IMG/VR virus record: IMGVR_UViG_3300023284_000503
Location: 1-43,806 of that record
Source: a virus
Reading direction: 5' to 3' (one strand)
DNA: 43,806 nucleotides
Under the pieces are notes generated by a model. The model worked only from the letters and a program-made list of their open reading frames with translations, searched no databases and was not told where the DNA came from. The stretch's first letter is position 1. Every line of letters starts with the position of its first letter. Both the position numbers and the translations under genes were made by a program. Positions 1 to 5,795 of the stretch are shown here, one piece after another.

Positions 1-144
1 CTAAAGCACAATGGGTTATTAGTGAATATGCTGAACACCAATCAACATTAGGGAAATTATGTACAGATGATGCGAGCACGACAGGATCTCTTGGCGAAGA
101 AGAGTCCGTCGCAACAAAAAAGTTAAATACTCACAGATTTGGAA
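1..144. repeat. Terminal direct repeat, left copy
   Basis: Bases 1-144 are identical to 43663-43806. This means the contig closes on itself, either as a circular or circularly permuted assembly or as a short true terminal repeat. The repeat lies inside a continuous reading frame (43545 through the join to 428), which favours genuine continuity over a chimeric artefact. Confidence 0.97.
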
Positions 145-428
145 GTTACTATTACATCAGAAAAGAAGACGTTGAGGCTCTCCAAAAAGAGAACAGAGAG
201 TTAAAGACAGTTATATCTAATTATCGAAACAAAGATCTATTAGGAAATTCATTAGACTATGCCATTAAAGCAAATGACAAATTACGGGCTGAGATCAAAG
301 CCAAGGATAAGCAGATAAATAACCAATCTCTTACTCTTGAAACATTCACAGAAGTAATCAAATCCAAAGTTAAGCAAATCAAGAAACTGGAAGAAGACAT
401 TGCTGAGTATAGAAAACATTTTAGTTAA
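1..428 (+). CDS. Hypothetical coiled-coil protein, 3' part (gene crosses the contig join)
   Basis: This is the C-terminal part of a gene whose start lies at 43545. Position 3 begins a full codon in the frame carried over from the right end, and the frame stays open to a TAA at 426-428. Joined, the product is 181 residues. The first third is aromatic and Trp-rich; from about base 165 it becomes a charged Lys/Glu/Gln-rich segment likely to form a coiled coil. I do not recognise a family. A copy of the dispersed 3'-end repeat (69-120) lies in the middle of the reading frame, unlike the other copies, which sit at gene ends. Confidence 0.85.
   Translation, partial: KAQWVISEYAEHQSTLGKLCTDDASTTGSLGEEESVATKKLNTHRFGSYYYIRKEDVEALQKENRELKTVISNYRNKDLLGNSLDYAIKANDKLRAEIKAKDKQINNQSLTLETFTEVIKSKVKQIKKLEEDIAEYRKHFS
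69..120 (+). repeat. Dispersed gene-end repeat, copy A
   Basis: About 50 bp sharing a GCGAGCaCGaCAGG block, a central CTCTT/AAGAG inverted repeat and a terminal CAACAAAA block with copies at 1589-1640, 39580-39623, 41271-41322, 41688-41737 and 42320-42369. It is duplicated at 43731-43782 by the terminal repeat. Here it is read through as coding sequence. Confidence 0.6.
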
Positions 429-429
429 A

Positions 430-890
430 GGATCTGATAGACAGCGGTAGTGAGTTGGCGAACCAGCTTATGGAGCCGCAAGATACGGTGAGTCTATCGG
501 AAGGCTAATGGATCTATAGCGTTCAAACTCATTAGCCAATGACTGGATAGGTGATGCGGTCTCATAGGCTGTGTCTCCAGGCGACACAATAGGTTATGAC
601 GCTGACCTGGCCATCACTTATCCAATCAGTTTATTAGTTAGGGCGTGACATGGGTACGAGGAAGTTTCTGCTAAGGCTCTTCCTATACGCAGGTTCGATT
701 CCTGCCACGTCCACCAATTTAAGGCTAATGGGCTTGCGGAATTAACCGCACTTAGGTTCTTCGTAGTGCCTAGGCTCTTTGGGTTCATTAGCTGAATGAG
801 GGGAAGACGGTGCGGCAATACGATTGCGCTAAAGGTAATCGCGGCTTGCCCAGCCCGTGTTAGCCGGGCCGCCGTCTGAGCCTCAGCTAA
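430..890 (+). ncRNA. Candidate large structured RNA with an embedded tRNA-like domain
   Basis: No credible gene lies between 428 and 957, but stable helices are dense on the plus strand. They include 433-442/492-501 (10 bp) enclosing a GTTGG-CGAA-CCAGC hairpin (about 453-466), 503-510/530-537 (8 bp), 545-556/612-623 (12 bp), 570-575/583-588 whose loop CCAGG (577-581) can pair with CCTGG at 606-610, a tRNA-like domain (641-716), 724-730/787-793, and a branched 3' domain. The 3' domain is 790-795/883-888 and 805-810/872-877 around two hairpins (814-825/837-850 and 853-857/865-869). Large phage RNAs such as GOLLD are known to contain or adjoin tRNAs, and this element resembles them in architecture. 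I cannot confirm membership. The ends are estimates and no promoter or terminator is clear. Confidence 0.6.
641..716 (+). tRNA. tRNA-like domain lacking canonical D and anticodon arms
   Basis: The segment is exactly 76 nt. The 7-bp acceptor stem is complete (641-647 with 706-712), with a G3:U70 wobble (643/710), discriminator A713 and an encoded CCA (714-716). The T-arm is textbook (GCAGG at 689-693, loop TTCGATT, CCTGC at 701-705). The middle does not fold as a tRNA: no 5-bp/7-nt anticodon arm or D-arm can be drawn. Instead AGGAAG (659-664) pairs with CTTCCT (679-684) around a 14-nt loop. G3:U70 with A73 is the established alanyl-tRNA synthetase identity set, also used by tmRNA. It could be a degenerate tRNA gene or a tRNA mimic inside the larger RNA. 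Confidence 0.5.
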
Positions 891-956
891 GTAAATGATA
901 ATAAGGAATCTGTTATTAACGAAATAGGGCTAAAAGATTAATATAGGAGGTGACTG

Positions 957-1265
957 ATGACTAAGCACACTAAAGAGCCTTGGAGTCCTGAGCCTTGGAG
1001 CATGGGCACAAAGACTGTGGCAGATTCAGACGGGGGTTTTGTATGCCTACAAACATCAAGACAACCTAGAGCCAAGGCAAACATGAAACGAATGGTTACC
1101 TGTGTCAACAGCATGGCAGGCATCTCTAATCCCCAGGCATATATAGAGGCAGTAAATCATTTGGAGCAAATAAGTACTCAAATTTCAGATCTTTATGCAG
1201 GTCATGGTGGTTACTACGAAGATTTATACGAAGCCCTTAAGAAGCTAGAGGAGGCTAGGGGATGA
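957..1265 (+). CDS. Conserved-type phage hypothetical protein
   Basis: A 102-residue acidic protein preceded by an AGGAGG Shine-Dalgarno a few bases before its ATG. The central stretch (roughly residues 41-58, ending in CVNSMAGIS) resembles a small early phage protein type seen in many genomes with a motif like RIVxCVNxxxGI; this is a recollection of pattern, not a search result. Function unknown. It is the first gene after the structured RNA region and overlaps the next gene by 4 bp (ATGA), so the two are translationally coupled. Confidence 0.85.
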   Translation: MTKHTKEPWSPEPWSMGTKTVADSDGGFVCLQTSRQPRAKANMKRMVTCVNSMAGISNPQAYIEAVNHLEQISTQISDLYAGHGGYYEDLYEALKKLEEARG

Positions 1266-1609
1266 GTGAACAGAGAATGACTAAATCTAATGGATACATA
1301 ACGCATTGGATTGAATATAACGAAGAAGAAATACAGATGTTTTGGGATACCAAAGGTCAAGGGCACCATGAAGCTGTTCATAGGGGTGGTTGGTGCGTAG
1401 TGATCCCATGTGATCTTAACCAAGCGATAAAATATTCTCTTTGGTTTGTACATAAGGCTTTTGCAATTCCTACCTGTACTCATTACAACGGGGAAACCCT
1501 CTCTCTTTATTGCGGTGATGCCGGAAGCGGGGCAAGCAATCTTAAATCCAGAGTAGAAGCGTTTATCGAAGGGGCTAACTCCGAAACCGTAGCGAGCCGA
1601 AAGGAATGA
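1262..1609 (+). CDS. Hypothetical protein
   Basis: 115 residues starting in the ATGA overlap with the preceding gene. It is a soluble, aromatic-rich protein (WDTKGQGHHEAVHRGGW region at about residues 28-45) with no family I recognise. Its last codons run into a copy of the dispersed gene-end repeat (1589-1640), so the C-terminus (ETVASRKE) is partly repeat-encoded. Confidence 0.75.
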   Translation: MSEQRMTKSNGYITHWIEYNEEEIQMFWDTKGQGHHEAVHRGGWCVVIPCDLNQAIKYSLWFVHKAFAIPTCTHYNGETLSLYCGDAGSGASNLKSRVEAFIEGANSETVASRKE

Positions 1610-1640
1610 CTTTTCTGTAAAGAGACGAGCCCAACAAAAT
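1589..1640 (+). repeat. Dispersed gene-end repeat, copy E
   Basis: It begins AGCGAGCCG, contains a CTTT/AAAG hairpin (about 1610-1625) and ends CCAACAAAATG. The copy covers the stop of one gene and reaches the ATG of the next small gene at 1639. Related copies are listed elsewhere in the rightward module. Confidence 0.55.
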
Positions 1641-1761
1641 GTACAAAGAACTGATTGACTGGGTAATGATTCAAGAGAACGCTATCTTAGTAGCCTGCTG
1701 TGGATGGACCTTTATCTTTGGATTCTTACTTGGCCGCACAGTTAGGGAAAGACTTGATTAA
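1639..1761 (+). CDS. Small single-span membrane protein
   Basis: A 40-residue ORF beginning MYKELIDWVMIQ and containing one hydrophobic span (about residues 15-33, ending in the GxxxGR-like turn FGFLLGR) followed by a charged tail. There is no strong ribosome-binding site. It opens a run of five or six tiny membrane peptides, so a membrane-associated early function is plausible but unproven. Confidence 0.5.
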   Translation: MYKELIDWVMIQENAILVACCGWTFIFGFLLGRTVRERLD

Positions 1762-1818
1762 GTTATTGATGCAGTGTCAATTTGAGGGGTTCATAGCAGG
1801 ATTAATAGTGGGGCTGAT

Positions 1819-1935
1819 ATGTGGGTGGACTTTATTTTAGCGATAGGAATAATGCTTTCCTTTTCATTAATGATATCAGTGGGTCTGTTTGTAACTATCG
1901 GATTAATAGCAGCAATAATAGGAAACTTGAAATGA
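1819..1935 (+). CDS. Very small two-span membrane peptide
   Basis: 38 residues, nearly all hydrophobic (MWVDFILAIGIMLSF and onward), with room for one long or two short membrane spans and a Lys at the very end. The stop overlaps the next start (ATGA at 1932-1935). Holin-like in size, but the position in the early strand and lack of other evidence prevent a call. Confidence 0.5.
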   Translation: MWVDFILAIGIMLSFSLMISVGLFVTIGLIAAIIGNLK

Positions 1936-2051
1936 GACAATTAATATTATTTCATCTGTTTTCTATTTTACTGGTAACTATATGGATCATTTATCAGACT
2001 TATAACTTTACTGGACCCGTGTTTGGTTATGATGCTTTTCTGGAATACTGA
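1932..2051 (+). CDS. Small membrane peptide
   Basis: 39 residues beginning MRQLILFHLF, one membrane span (about residues 4-22), then a short aromatic tail. The ATG overlaps the previous stop by 4 bp, which is why I prefer it to an upstream GTG in the same frame. Confidence 0.5.
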   Translation: MRQLILFHLFSILLVTIWIIYQTYNFTGPVFGYDAFLEY

Positions 2052-2262
2052 AATTTGGCAGTGGGCTACAGGATTCTTGAACCTACTGTTAGTTCTATAT
2101 GTCCTACACATTGGTTTAATCGCTCCTATAGTAAGAAAAACCAGTTTAAAACTTAGAAAAATTATCCATTCTTTTCGTAGGTCAAATAATTTCTTATGTC
2201 TATCCTACTTAATCGTATTAACCATTGGTATTATTCTTGGGAGGTATAGCAGATCGCTCTAA
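2029..2262 (+). CDS. Two-span membrane protein
   Basis: 77 residues from the first of two adjacent ATGs. Two hydrophobic segments (about 13-35 and 56-71) flank a basic loop containing RKTSLKLRKIIHSFRR, giving an inside-loop topology by the positive-inside rule. It overlaps the preceding peptide by 23 bp. No family recognised. Confidence 0.55.
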   Translation: MMLFWNTEIWQWATGFLNLLLVLYVLHIGLIAPIVRKTSLKLRKIIHSFRRSNNFLCLSYLIVLTIGIILGRYSRSL

Positions 2263-2747
2263 TAGACAGTGAAGGCAAAGTATTCGGGAAAATTAACATC
2301 ATCGATTTTCTAGTGATTGTATTTTTAGTTAGTTCGATCCCTACATTTATAATTGTTTACCATATTATGGCTGGAAAAAGAAGAGCAGCAATTGAGGATA
2401 TGGGAGCTGTCACACTAGCAAAGACAAATTGGCAACTCAGAACGAAAATTTATGTAAGGTGGGAAATACCTGAACAATATCTGGAGTTTGCTGTAGAAAA
2501 TAAAAAATTCGACAAGGTAGAAGCATCAAAAAAATGGGTAATGAAAAATTTTACTTATATTCAAGTAGATTATCCTGGAATTTATTGGGCTTATTCCTGG
2601 GAGATTGGAGATCTCCAGTATGTCACTGGTAAAGAAGTTACACTAAATCAATTAGTCGGACAAACAAAAAGATCAAAATTTCCAATGATATTGCAGGGGA
2701 AAATCATGAAGATATTAACCGAAAATGAATGGAAGAGAATACAATGA
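2253..2747 (+). CDS. DUF4330-like membrane-anchored protein with a non-canonical start
   Basis: The frame upstream of the first GTG (2313) still encodes conserved-looking sequence: ALIDSEGKVFGKINIIDF, close to the N-terminus I associate with DUF4330 proteins, then one membrane span and about 120 soluble residues. No ATG, GTG or TTG exists in this extension. An ATC at 2253 lies 8 nt after a GGGAGG Shine-Dalgarno, exactly where the family's ATG is expected. The start may therefore be a rare ATC, a mutated ATG or a sequencing error; 2313 GTG is the fallback. The 3' end overlaps the next gene (ATGA). Confidence 0.6.
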   Translation: MALIDSEGKVFGKINIIDFLVIVFLVSSIPTFIIVYHIMAGKRRAAIEDMGAVTLAKTNWQLRTKIYVRWEIPEQYLEFAVENKKFDKVEASKKWVMKNFTYIQVDYPGIYWAYSWEIGDLQYVTGKEVTLNQLVGQTKRSKFPMILQGKIMKILTENEWKRIQ

Positions 2748-2902
2748 AAAAACTGGGGATTACATTTGGAATCATTCTTATTGGAATAGGACTTTATCTG
2801 GTTCATCCGGGTCTACTTCTTGCAACGGTGGGGATCACTTTAATTGGAATAACCCAAGATATTCATCAACTATCCAAATATAGAAAAGATCGTGATGGCT
2901 AG
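2744..2902 (+). CDS. Small two-span membrane protein
   Basis: 52 residues beginning MKKLGITFGIILIGIG. Two hydrophobic spans (about 4-20 and 23-39) precede a short basic tail ending KYRKDRDG. It is coupled to its neighbours by ATGA and an 8-bp overlap. Function unknown. Confidence 0.6.
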   Translation: MKKLGITFGIILIGIGLYLVHPGLLLATVGITLIGITQDIHQLSKYRKDRDG

Positions 2903-3077
2903 ACAATTCAAAACAATAGTCAGATGCAAAACCTGTAACTGGCCATTAATTAATACAGTAAGTGGTGAAATGGTCTGTATCTGCTGTGGCAAACATATTA
3001 GGAGCTACCATGACATTAAAACTGAAAGCCAAGAGATGGAAAATAGGGGAAAACCTGATCGCCGAATGGACAGGTGA
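2895..3077 (+). CDS. Small zinc-ribbon protein
   Basis: 60 residues with two CxxC knuckles (CKTC about residues 12-15 and CICC about 28-31) spaced as in a rubredoxin-type ribbon, followed by a charged tail. The ATG at 2895 follows a GTG in the same frame. It overlaps the next gene by 68 bp, so its C-terminal tail may be the less constrained part. Confidence 0.6.
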   Translation: MARQFKTIVRCKTCNWPLINTVSGEMVCICCGKHIRSYHDIKTESQEMENRGKPDRRMDR

Positions 3078-3258
3078 TGAGTTCTATTTTGTGGGATATG
3101 ACGGTAACCCTGTGCAAATAGAGACGTTAGGAAGAAAATCCATGTATCTCTTATGGCAAGGATTAGATGGAATCTACCAAAAGGGCTCAAAATCACCTTC
3201 TAAGCCACGATCTAAAGTCCCGCTGTCTGGGGTCGAAATAACCCACAAGAGCCCTTAG
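3010..3258 (+). CDS. Hypothetical small basic protein
   Basis: 82 residues from ATG 3010, which has an AGGAG ribosome-binding site at 2999-3003. Basic at both ends (KLKAKRWK; SPSKPRSKVP) with a central aromatic stretch. No family recognised. Confidence 0.6.
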   Translation: MTLKLKAKRWKIGENLIAEWTGDEFYFVGYDGNPVQIETLGRKSMYLLWQGLDGIYQKGSKSPSKPRSKVPLSGVEITHKSP

Positions 3259-3300
3259 AGAGGCCAATACGGACCATAAATTGTATGTTAAACTACAGTC

Positions 3301-3312
3301 GTTGTTAACAAC
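3301..3312. promoter_or_regulatory. Perfect 12-bp palindrome upstream of the outer-membrane barrel gene
   Basis: GTTGTTAACAAC sits four bases before the AGGAGG of the gene at 3330. Its symmetry and position fit an operator for a dimeric regulator, or an mRNA hairpin that affects translation. No clear promoter boxes are visible beside it. Confidence 0.4.
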
Positions 3313-3329
3313 AAATAGGAGGTATCTCA

Positions 3330-3947
3330 ATGAGATATGCACTGCTGGCTGCGGCACTTCTGTTGATTCCAACAGGAGCTTATGCAGCTGAATCAAATCC
3401 GTTCATTTCTGCGGCACCTTTCTACCGGAATTCTGATAATCCCATGCTGGATGATGGGGTTGGATTCTCGGTAGAGATCGGCACAAATGTGGAATCTGTT
3501 GAAGGGCTTAGCGTTGGGTTGGAACTCAACCATGTAAGTCAGGATCTTACGAGTCCATTTGGGAATCTTGCTTTCGGAGATGTGGATACTCTAGGATTGT
3601 TCGGGAATGTCAGCTATGACGTAATCGAACATGACAAAATCAATGTAGCTCTCACCGGAGGAATTGGATTTCTTAAGGTAGATACAGATAGTTCTATTTC
3701 TGGTCTATCTTTAGATGCAGATAATACATTGGCTCTGAAAGCAGGAGCGGAATGGAGCTGGAATATTCACAAGGGTGATGGTTCAGACAATAGATTTGAA
3801 GGAATTGATATCTCTGTATTTGGAGAAGCGACTTATATGTCCGCCGATACAGATGTAGAAATTTCTTCTGGAGGACCCGCACTCGTAGCAAAAGAACAAG
3901 ATCTTGATGCCACAGATGTTAAGATCGGTATCAAAATACTAATCTAA
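3330..3947 (+). CDS. Outer-membrane beta-barrel protein with signal peptide
   Basis: 205 residues with a clean Sec signal peptide ending GAYA (about residue 19) and an AGGAGG ribosome-binding site. The mature part alternates short amphipathic strands and polar turns (SVEIGTNVES, SVGLELNHVS, KINVALTGGIGFLKV, LALKAGAEWSW, DISVFGEATYM) as in small 8-stranded porin-like barrels, ending in a hydrophobic strand. Known phage outer-membrane proteins of this type (for example lambda Lom) remodel the surface of infected cells, so receptor masking or superinfection exclusion is a reasonable inference. It is the last gene of the rightward unit, followed by a large inverted repeat. Confidence 0.8.
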   Translation: MRYALLAAALLLIPTGAYAAESNPFISAAPFYRNSDNPMLDDGVGFSVEIGTNVESVEGLSVGLELNHVSQDLTSPFGNLAFGDVDTLGLFGNVSYDVIEHDKINVALTGGIGFLKVDTDSSISGLSLDADNTLALKAGAEWSWNIHKGDGSDNRFEGIDISVFGEATYMSADTDVEISSGGPALVAKEQDLDATDVKIGIKILI

Positions 3948-3957
3948 GTCTGTCCCA

Positions 3958-4041
3958 AATGCCGTCGATTGACTGCTCAAGGGTGCTTCCCTATACACCT
4001 CCCACTCTTAGAGTAAAGATAGCCCCTCAATCGGCGGCATT
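3958..4041. terminator. Long inverted repeat between convergent operons (probable bidirectional terminator)
   Basis: Bases 3958-3972 pair with 4027-4041 over 15 bp with one G:U. The 54-nt loop holds smaller hairpins (GGG/CCC and ACTCT/AGAGT). It lies exactly between the stop of the rightward barrel gene (3947) and the stop of the last leftward gene (4044). There is no strong U-tract, so it may work as an RNA-processing or anti-convergence structure instead of a classic intrinsic terminator. Confidence 0.6.
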
Positions 4042-4043
4042 CC

Positions 4044-4325
4044 CTACTTTATTGGCAAGGATTGAAAGTAAGCATTTTGGGATTGAATGACGTATGGGGT
4101 AGGTTCCCCATCCACTAGGTAGGTAGGTTCAATAATTTCTTTGTACTCAAATCCAGCAGGATAAAACCAGATCTCTCCGAGATTATCCTCAGATACGTTT
4201 CTCCAACTCTTCGATACGTTTGTGAAGCTTCCGCAGCTTGTTATCATACCTACGAGCAAGACGAGCAAACTTAGGCTCAAGAGGATTCTGAATCGCATTA
4301 TTTCTGGCTTGGTAGAGTTTTTCAT
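4044..4325 (-). CDS. Small lipoprotein, outer-membrane spanin-like
   Basis: 93 residues with a hydrophobic leader and lipobox MITSC (Cys about residue 31), then about 60 polar residues. The gene starts inside the previous gene in another reading frame, as Rz1-type outer spanins commonly do relative to Rz. It is last in the late operon, beside holin-like and coiled-coil genes, where lysis genes are expected. The mature part is not especially proline-rich, so the spanin assignment rests on lipobox plus context. An alternative ATG is at 4298. Confidence 0.6.
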   Translation of the reverse strand: MKNSTKPEIMRFRILLSLSLLVLLVGMITSCGSFTNVSKSWRNVSEDNLGEIWFYPAGFEYKEIIEPTYLVDGEPTPYVIQSQNAYFQSLPIK

Positions 4326-4443
4326 AAACAGCAGCCTTCTTCTCTCTTAATGCAGCAATCTTTCGTTTAGGGTCAGTTCTGTTTAAATAAATTCTAGCAA
4401 TCGCTTGCCCGATTACTGCAAGAGATTTCCACGGTACAGTCAT
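4189..4443 (-). CDS. Small basic coiled-coil protein of the lysis-like cluster
   Basis: 84 residues. A short hydrophobic N-terminus (SLAVIGQAIARIYL) is followed by a Lys/Arg/Glu-rich helix (residues about 25-84, ending LHKRIEELEKRI) that should form a coiled coil. Its 3' part overlaps the lipoprotein gene by 137 bp. It could be the inner partner of that lipoprotein, although the N-terminal span is weak; the product of 5008-5292 is a better inner-spanin candidate. Confidence 0.6.
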   Translation of the reverse strand: MTVPWKSLAVIGQAIARIYLNRTDPKRKIAALREKKAAVYEKLYQARNNAIQNPLEPKFARLARRYDNKLRKLHKRIEELEKRI

Positions 4444-4610
4444 TTACCCTTCAAGGCACTAAAGATCTCCTCTAACTCCTCTTTACTCATTACCTTGTCT
4501 GCTAAAGCTTCCTGAAACAATTCAACAGCTTTAGTAATACGCCCTAAAAATCTCAAGGCAATACCACCAAATATTGTGAATATTGCAGCCACTATGGCCC
4601 ATAGGTCCAT
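4440..4610 (-). CDS. Holin-like small membrane protein
   Basis: 56 residues from ATG 4610 (with GGAGG upstream, preferred over an in-frame start 27 bp earlier). One strong span at about residues 2-21, an amphipathic linker and a charged C-terminal helix with two KEELEE-like turns. Size and position suggest a holin or a holin-like regulator; single-span class III holins have comparable architecture. The start overlaps the previous stop (TAATG). Confidence 0.6.
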   Translation of the reverse strand: MDLWAIVAAIFTIFGGIALRFLGRITKAVELFQEALADKVMSKEELEEIFSALKGK

Positions 4611-5011
4611 TACTTCCTCCTTTGAGTTAAATCCCACTCAATTCGGAATTTCTGATTGCTTCCCACTTGAACGAAATCTTCCTTCATCGAAACTCTACCG
4701 TCAGATAACTTTAACCAAGTAATCATATCTGCATTAGAATATCCAAAAATCATTTTAACCTCAGGATTGATCTCTCTTAAATAATCTTCAGCTTTATCCT
4801 TAAATAATTTAAAGTCAGGCATCAACAAAGACTGTAACGTAATCTGCATCTCCCAAATATCATCACTATACCAAATTAGATTGACACAACCTCTAGCCTT
4901 TCCATTCTTATCCTCATACCAAAGAGTTTTAACTCTTCCAAAGTCCCTAATATAAATCAGACAAAATGAATTCTCAAAAAGTTCTCTATGACCAACAACC
5001 TCAACTGTCAT
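4610..5011 (-). CDS. Hypothetical late protein
   Basis: 133 residues, alpha/beta-like pattern (ENSFCLIYIRDFGRVKTLWY, then GCVNLIWYSDDIWEM). A GNAT-like fold of the kind found in some podoviral virion or lysis-cluster proteins is possible but I see no diagnostic acetyl-CoA motif. Coupled on both sides by overlaps. Confidence 0.7.
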   Translation of the reverse strand: MTVEVVGHRELFENSFCLIYIRDFGRVKTLWYEDKNGKARGCVNLIWYSDDIWEMQITLQSLLMPDFKLFKDKAEDYLREINPEVKMIFGYSNADMITWLKLSDGRVSMKEDFVQVGSNQKFRIEWDLTQRRK

Positions 5012-5292
5012 TGAATCGAACTCCCCATTAACCTATTCAATATTCTATCTAATTTCCCCTCATGTCTATCAATGTCTGACTTATAATCAGTTTTGAACTC
5101 TTTGAAATTCTCAATGTGACCAGCAACCTTTTGTTCAAGTCCTGCCATTTGAGCTGGTAACTCACTGAGCTTCTTCTGCTCATTCGCTTGAGCACTTACC
5201 TGTGCCTGTAATGCTCCACCTACAGAAGCAAGACCAAGTAAAAAAATGATAATAGGTGCCACTTTCCAAAGATCTACTTTTCTCTCAGGCAC
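5008..5292 (-). CDS. Membrane-anchored coiled-coil protein (inner-spanin-like topology)
   Basis: 94 residues: a short basic N-terminus, one membrane span (about 12-30) and a long coiled coil (about 35-90) outside the membrane. This is the layout of Rz-type inner spanins. Together with the lipoprotein at 4044-4325 it could make a two-component spanin complex bridging inner and outer membranes, though the two genes are not adjacent. Confidence 0.6.
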   Translation of the reverse strand: MPERKVDLWKVAPIIIFLLGLASVGGALQAQVSAQANEQKKLSELPAQMAGLEQKVAGHIENFKEFKTDYKSDIDRHEGKLDRILNRLMGSSIQ

Positions 5293-5309
5293 AGAACTCC
5301 CTTTCTATC

Positions 5310-5795
5310 TTAAGGTATGACTATGACCGGGCCACCGGGTACAGTCCGATCAGTTTTAATCTGATCCTTAATATCCTGTTCAGTAAATAAGGCACCGCTA
5401 GTAGAGATGACAGTCACAATAGCTGTTAATAGTTCACCGGAGCTAAAGCTACCATTGTCTATTGCTGCATCAGATCGAGTCTTCAGATCTGCCGTTATCT
5501 TTGCATCAACGGCATCTTTATCAATCGTGCTCATTTCAACCGGAACACCTGCGTCCACTTCGATATGCCTGATGGCTAGAGTCATTGGGAATCCTGCCGG
5601 CATAACGGGGTTAATTAGGACTCCAGCAATTGGAGTATTGATATCATTTGGATCTGTAATGTAAAGAGAAGTATTGGCTATTTTAATATACCTAATCGCC
5701 TGTTTAGTTATCTCATCGAAGAATAGAATAGGTGCTGCAAAAACAGATCCTGTAAATAATAATGTAACCAGTAGCGTCATCCATATACTTTTCAC
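5310..5795 (-). CDS. Exported hypothetical protein of the tail region
   Basis: 161 residues with a Sec signal peptide cleaved near residue 20 (GSVFA). The mature region has short beta-like segments, several Asp/Thr runs and a Pro/Val-rich end. No recognised family. It overlaps the LamG-like gene upstream by 4 bp, so it belongs to the fibre/lysis end of the late operon. Confidence 0.75.
   Translation of the reverse strand: MKSIWMTLLVTLLFTGSVFAAPILFFDEITKQAIRYIKIANTSLYITDPNDINTPIAGVLINPVMPAGFPMTLAIRHIEVDAGVPVEMSTIDKDAVDAKITADLKTRSDAAIDNGSFSSGELLTAIVTVISTSGALFTEQDIKDQIKTDRTVPGGPVIVIP

Noticed and set aside
618-818. 66-residue minus-strand reading frame
   Set aside because: It is the antisense translation of the tRNA-like domain (the typical WWTWQESNL peptide from a T-arm and acceptor end), not a gene.
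430-890. tmRNA
   Set aside because: The acceptor stem closes on itself within 76 nt; there is no enclosed tag reading frame or canonical 5' tmRNA sequence.
1769-1840. 23-residue hydrophobic peptide
   Set aside because: Possible, but no ribosome-binding site and it overlaps a better-supported peptide at 1819.
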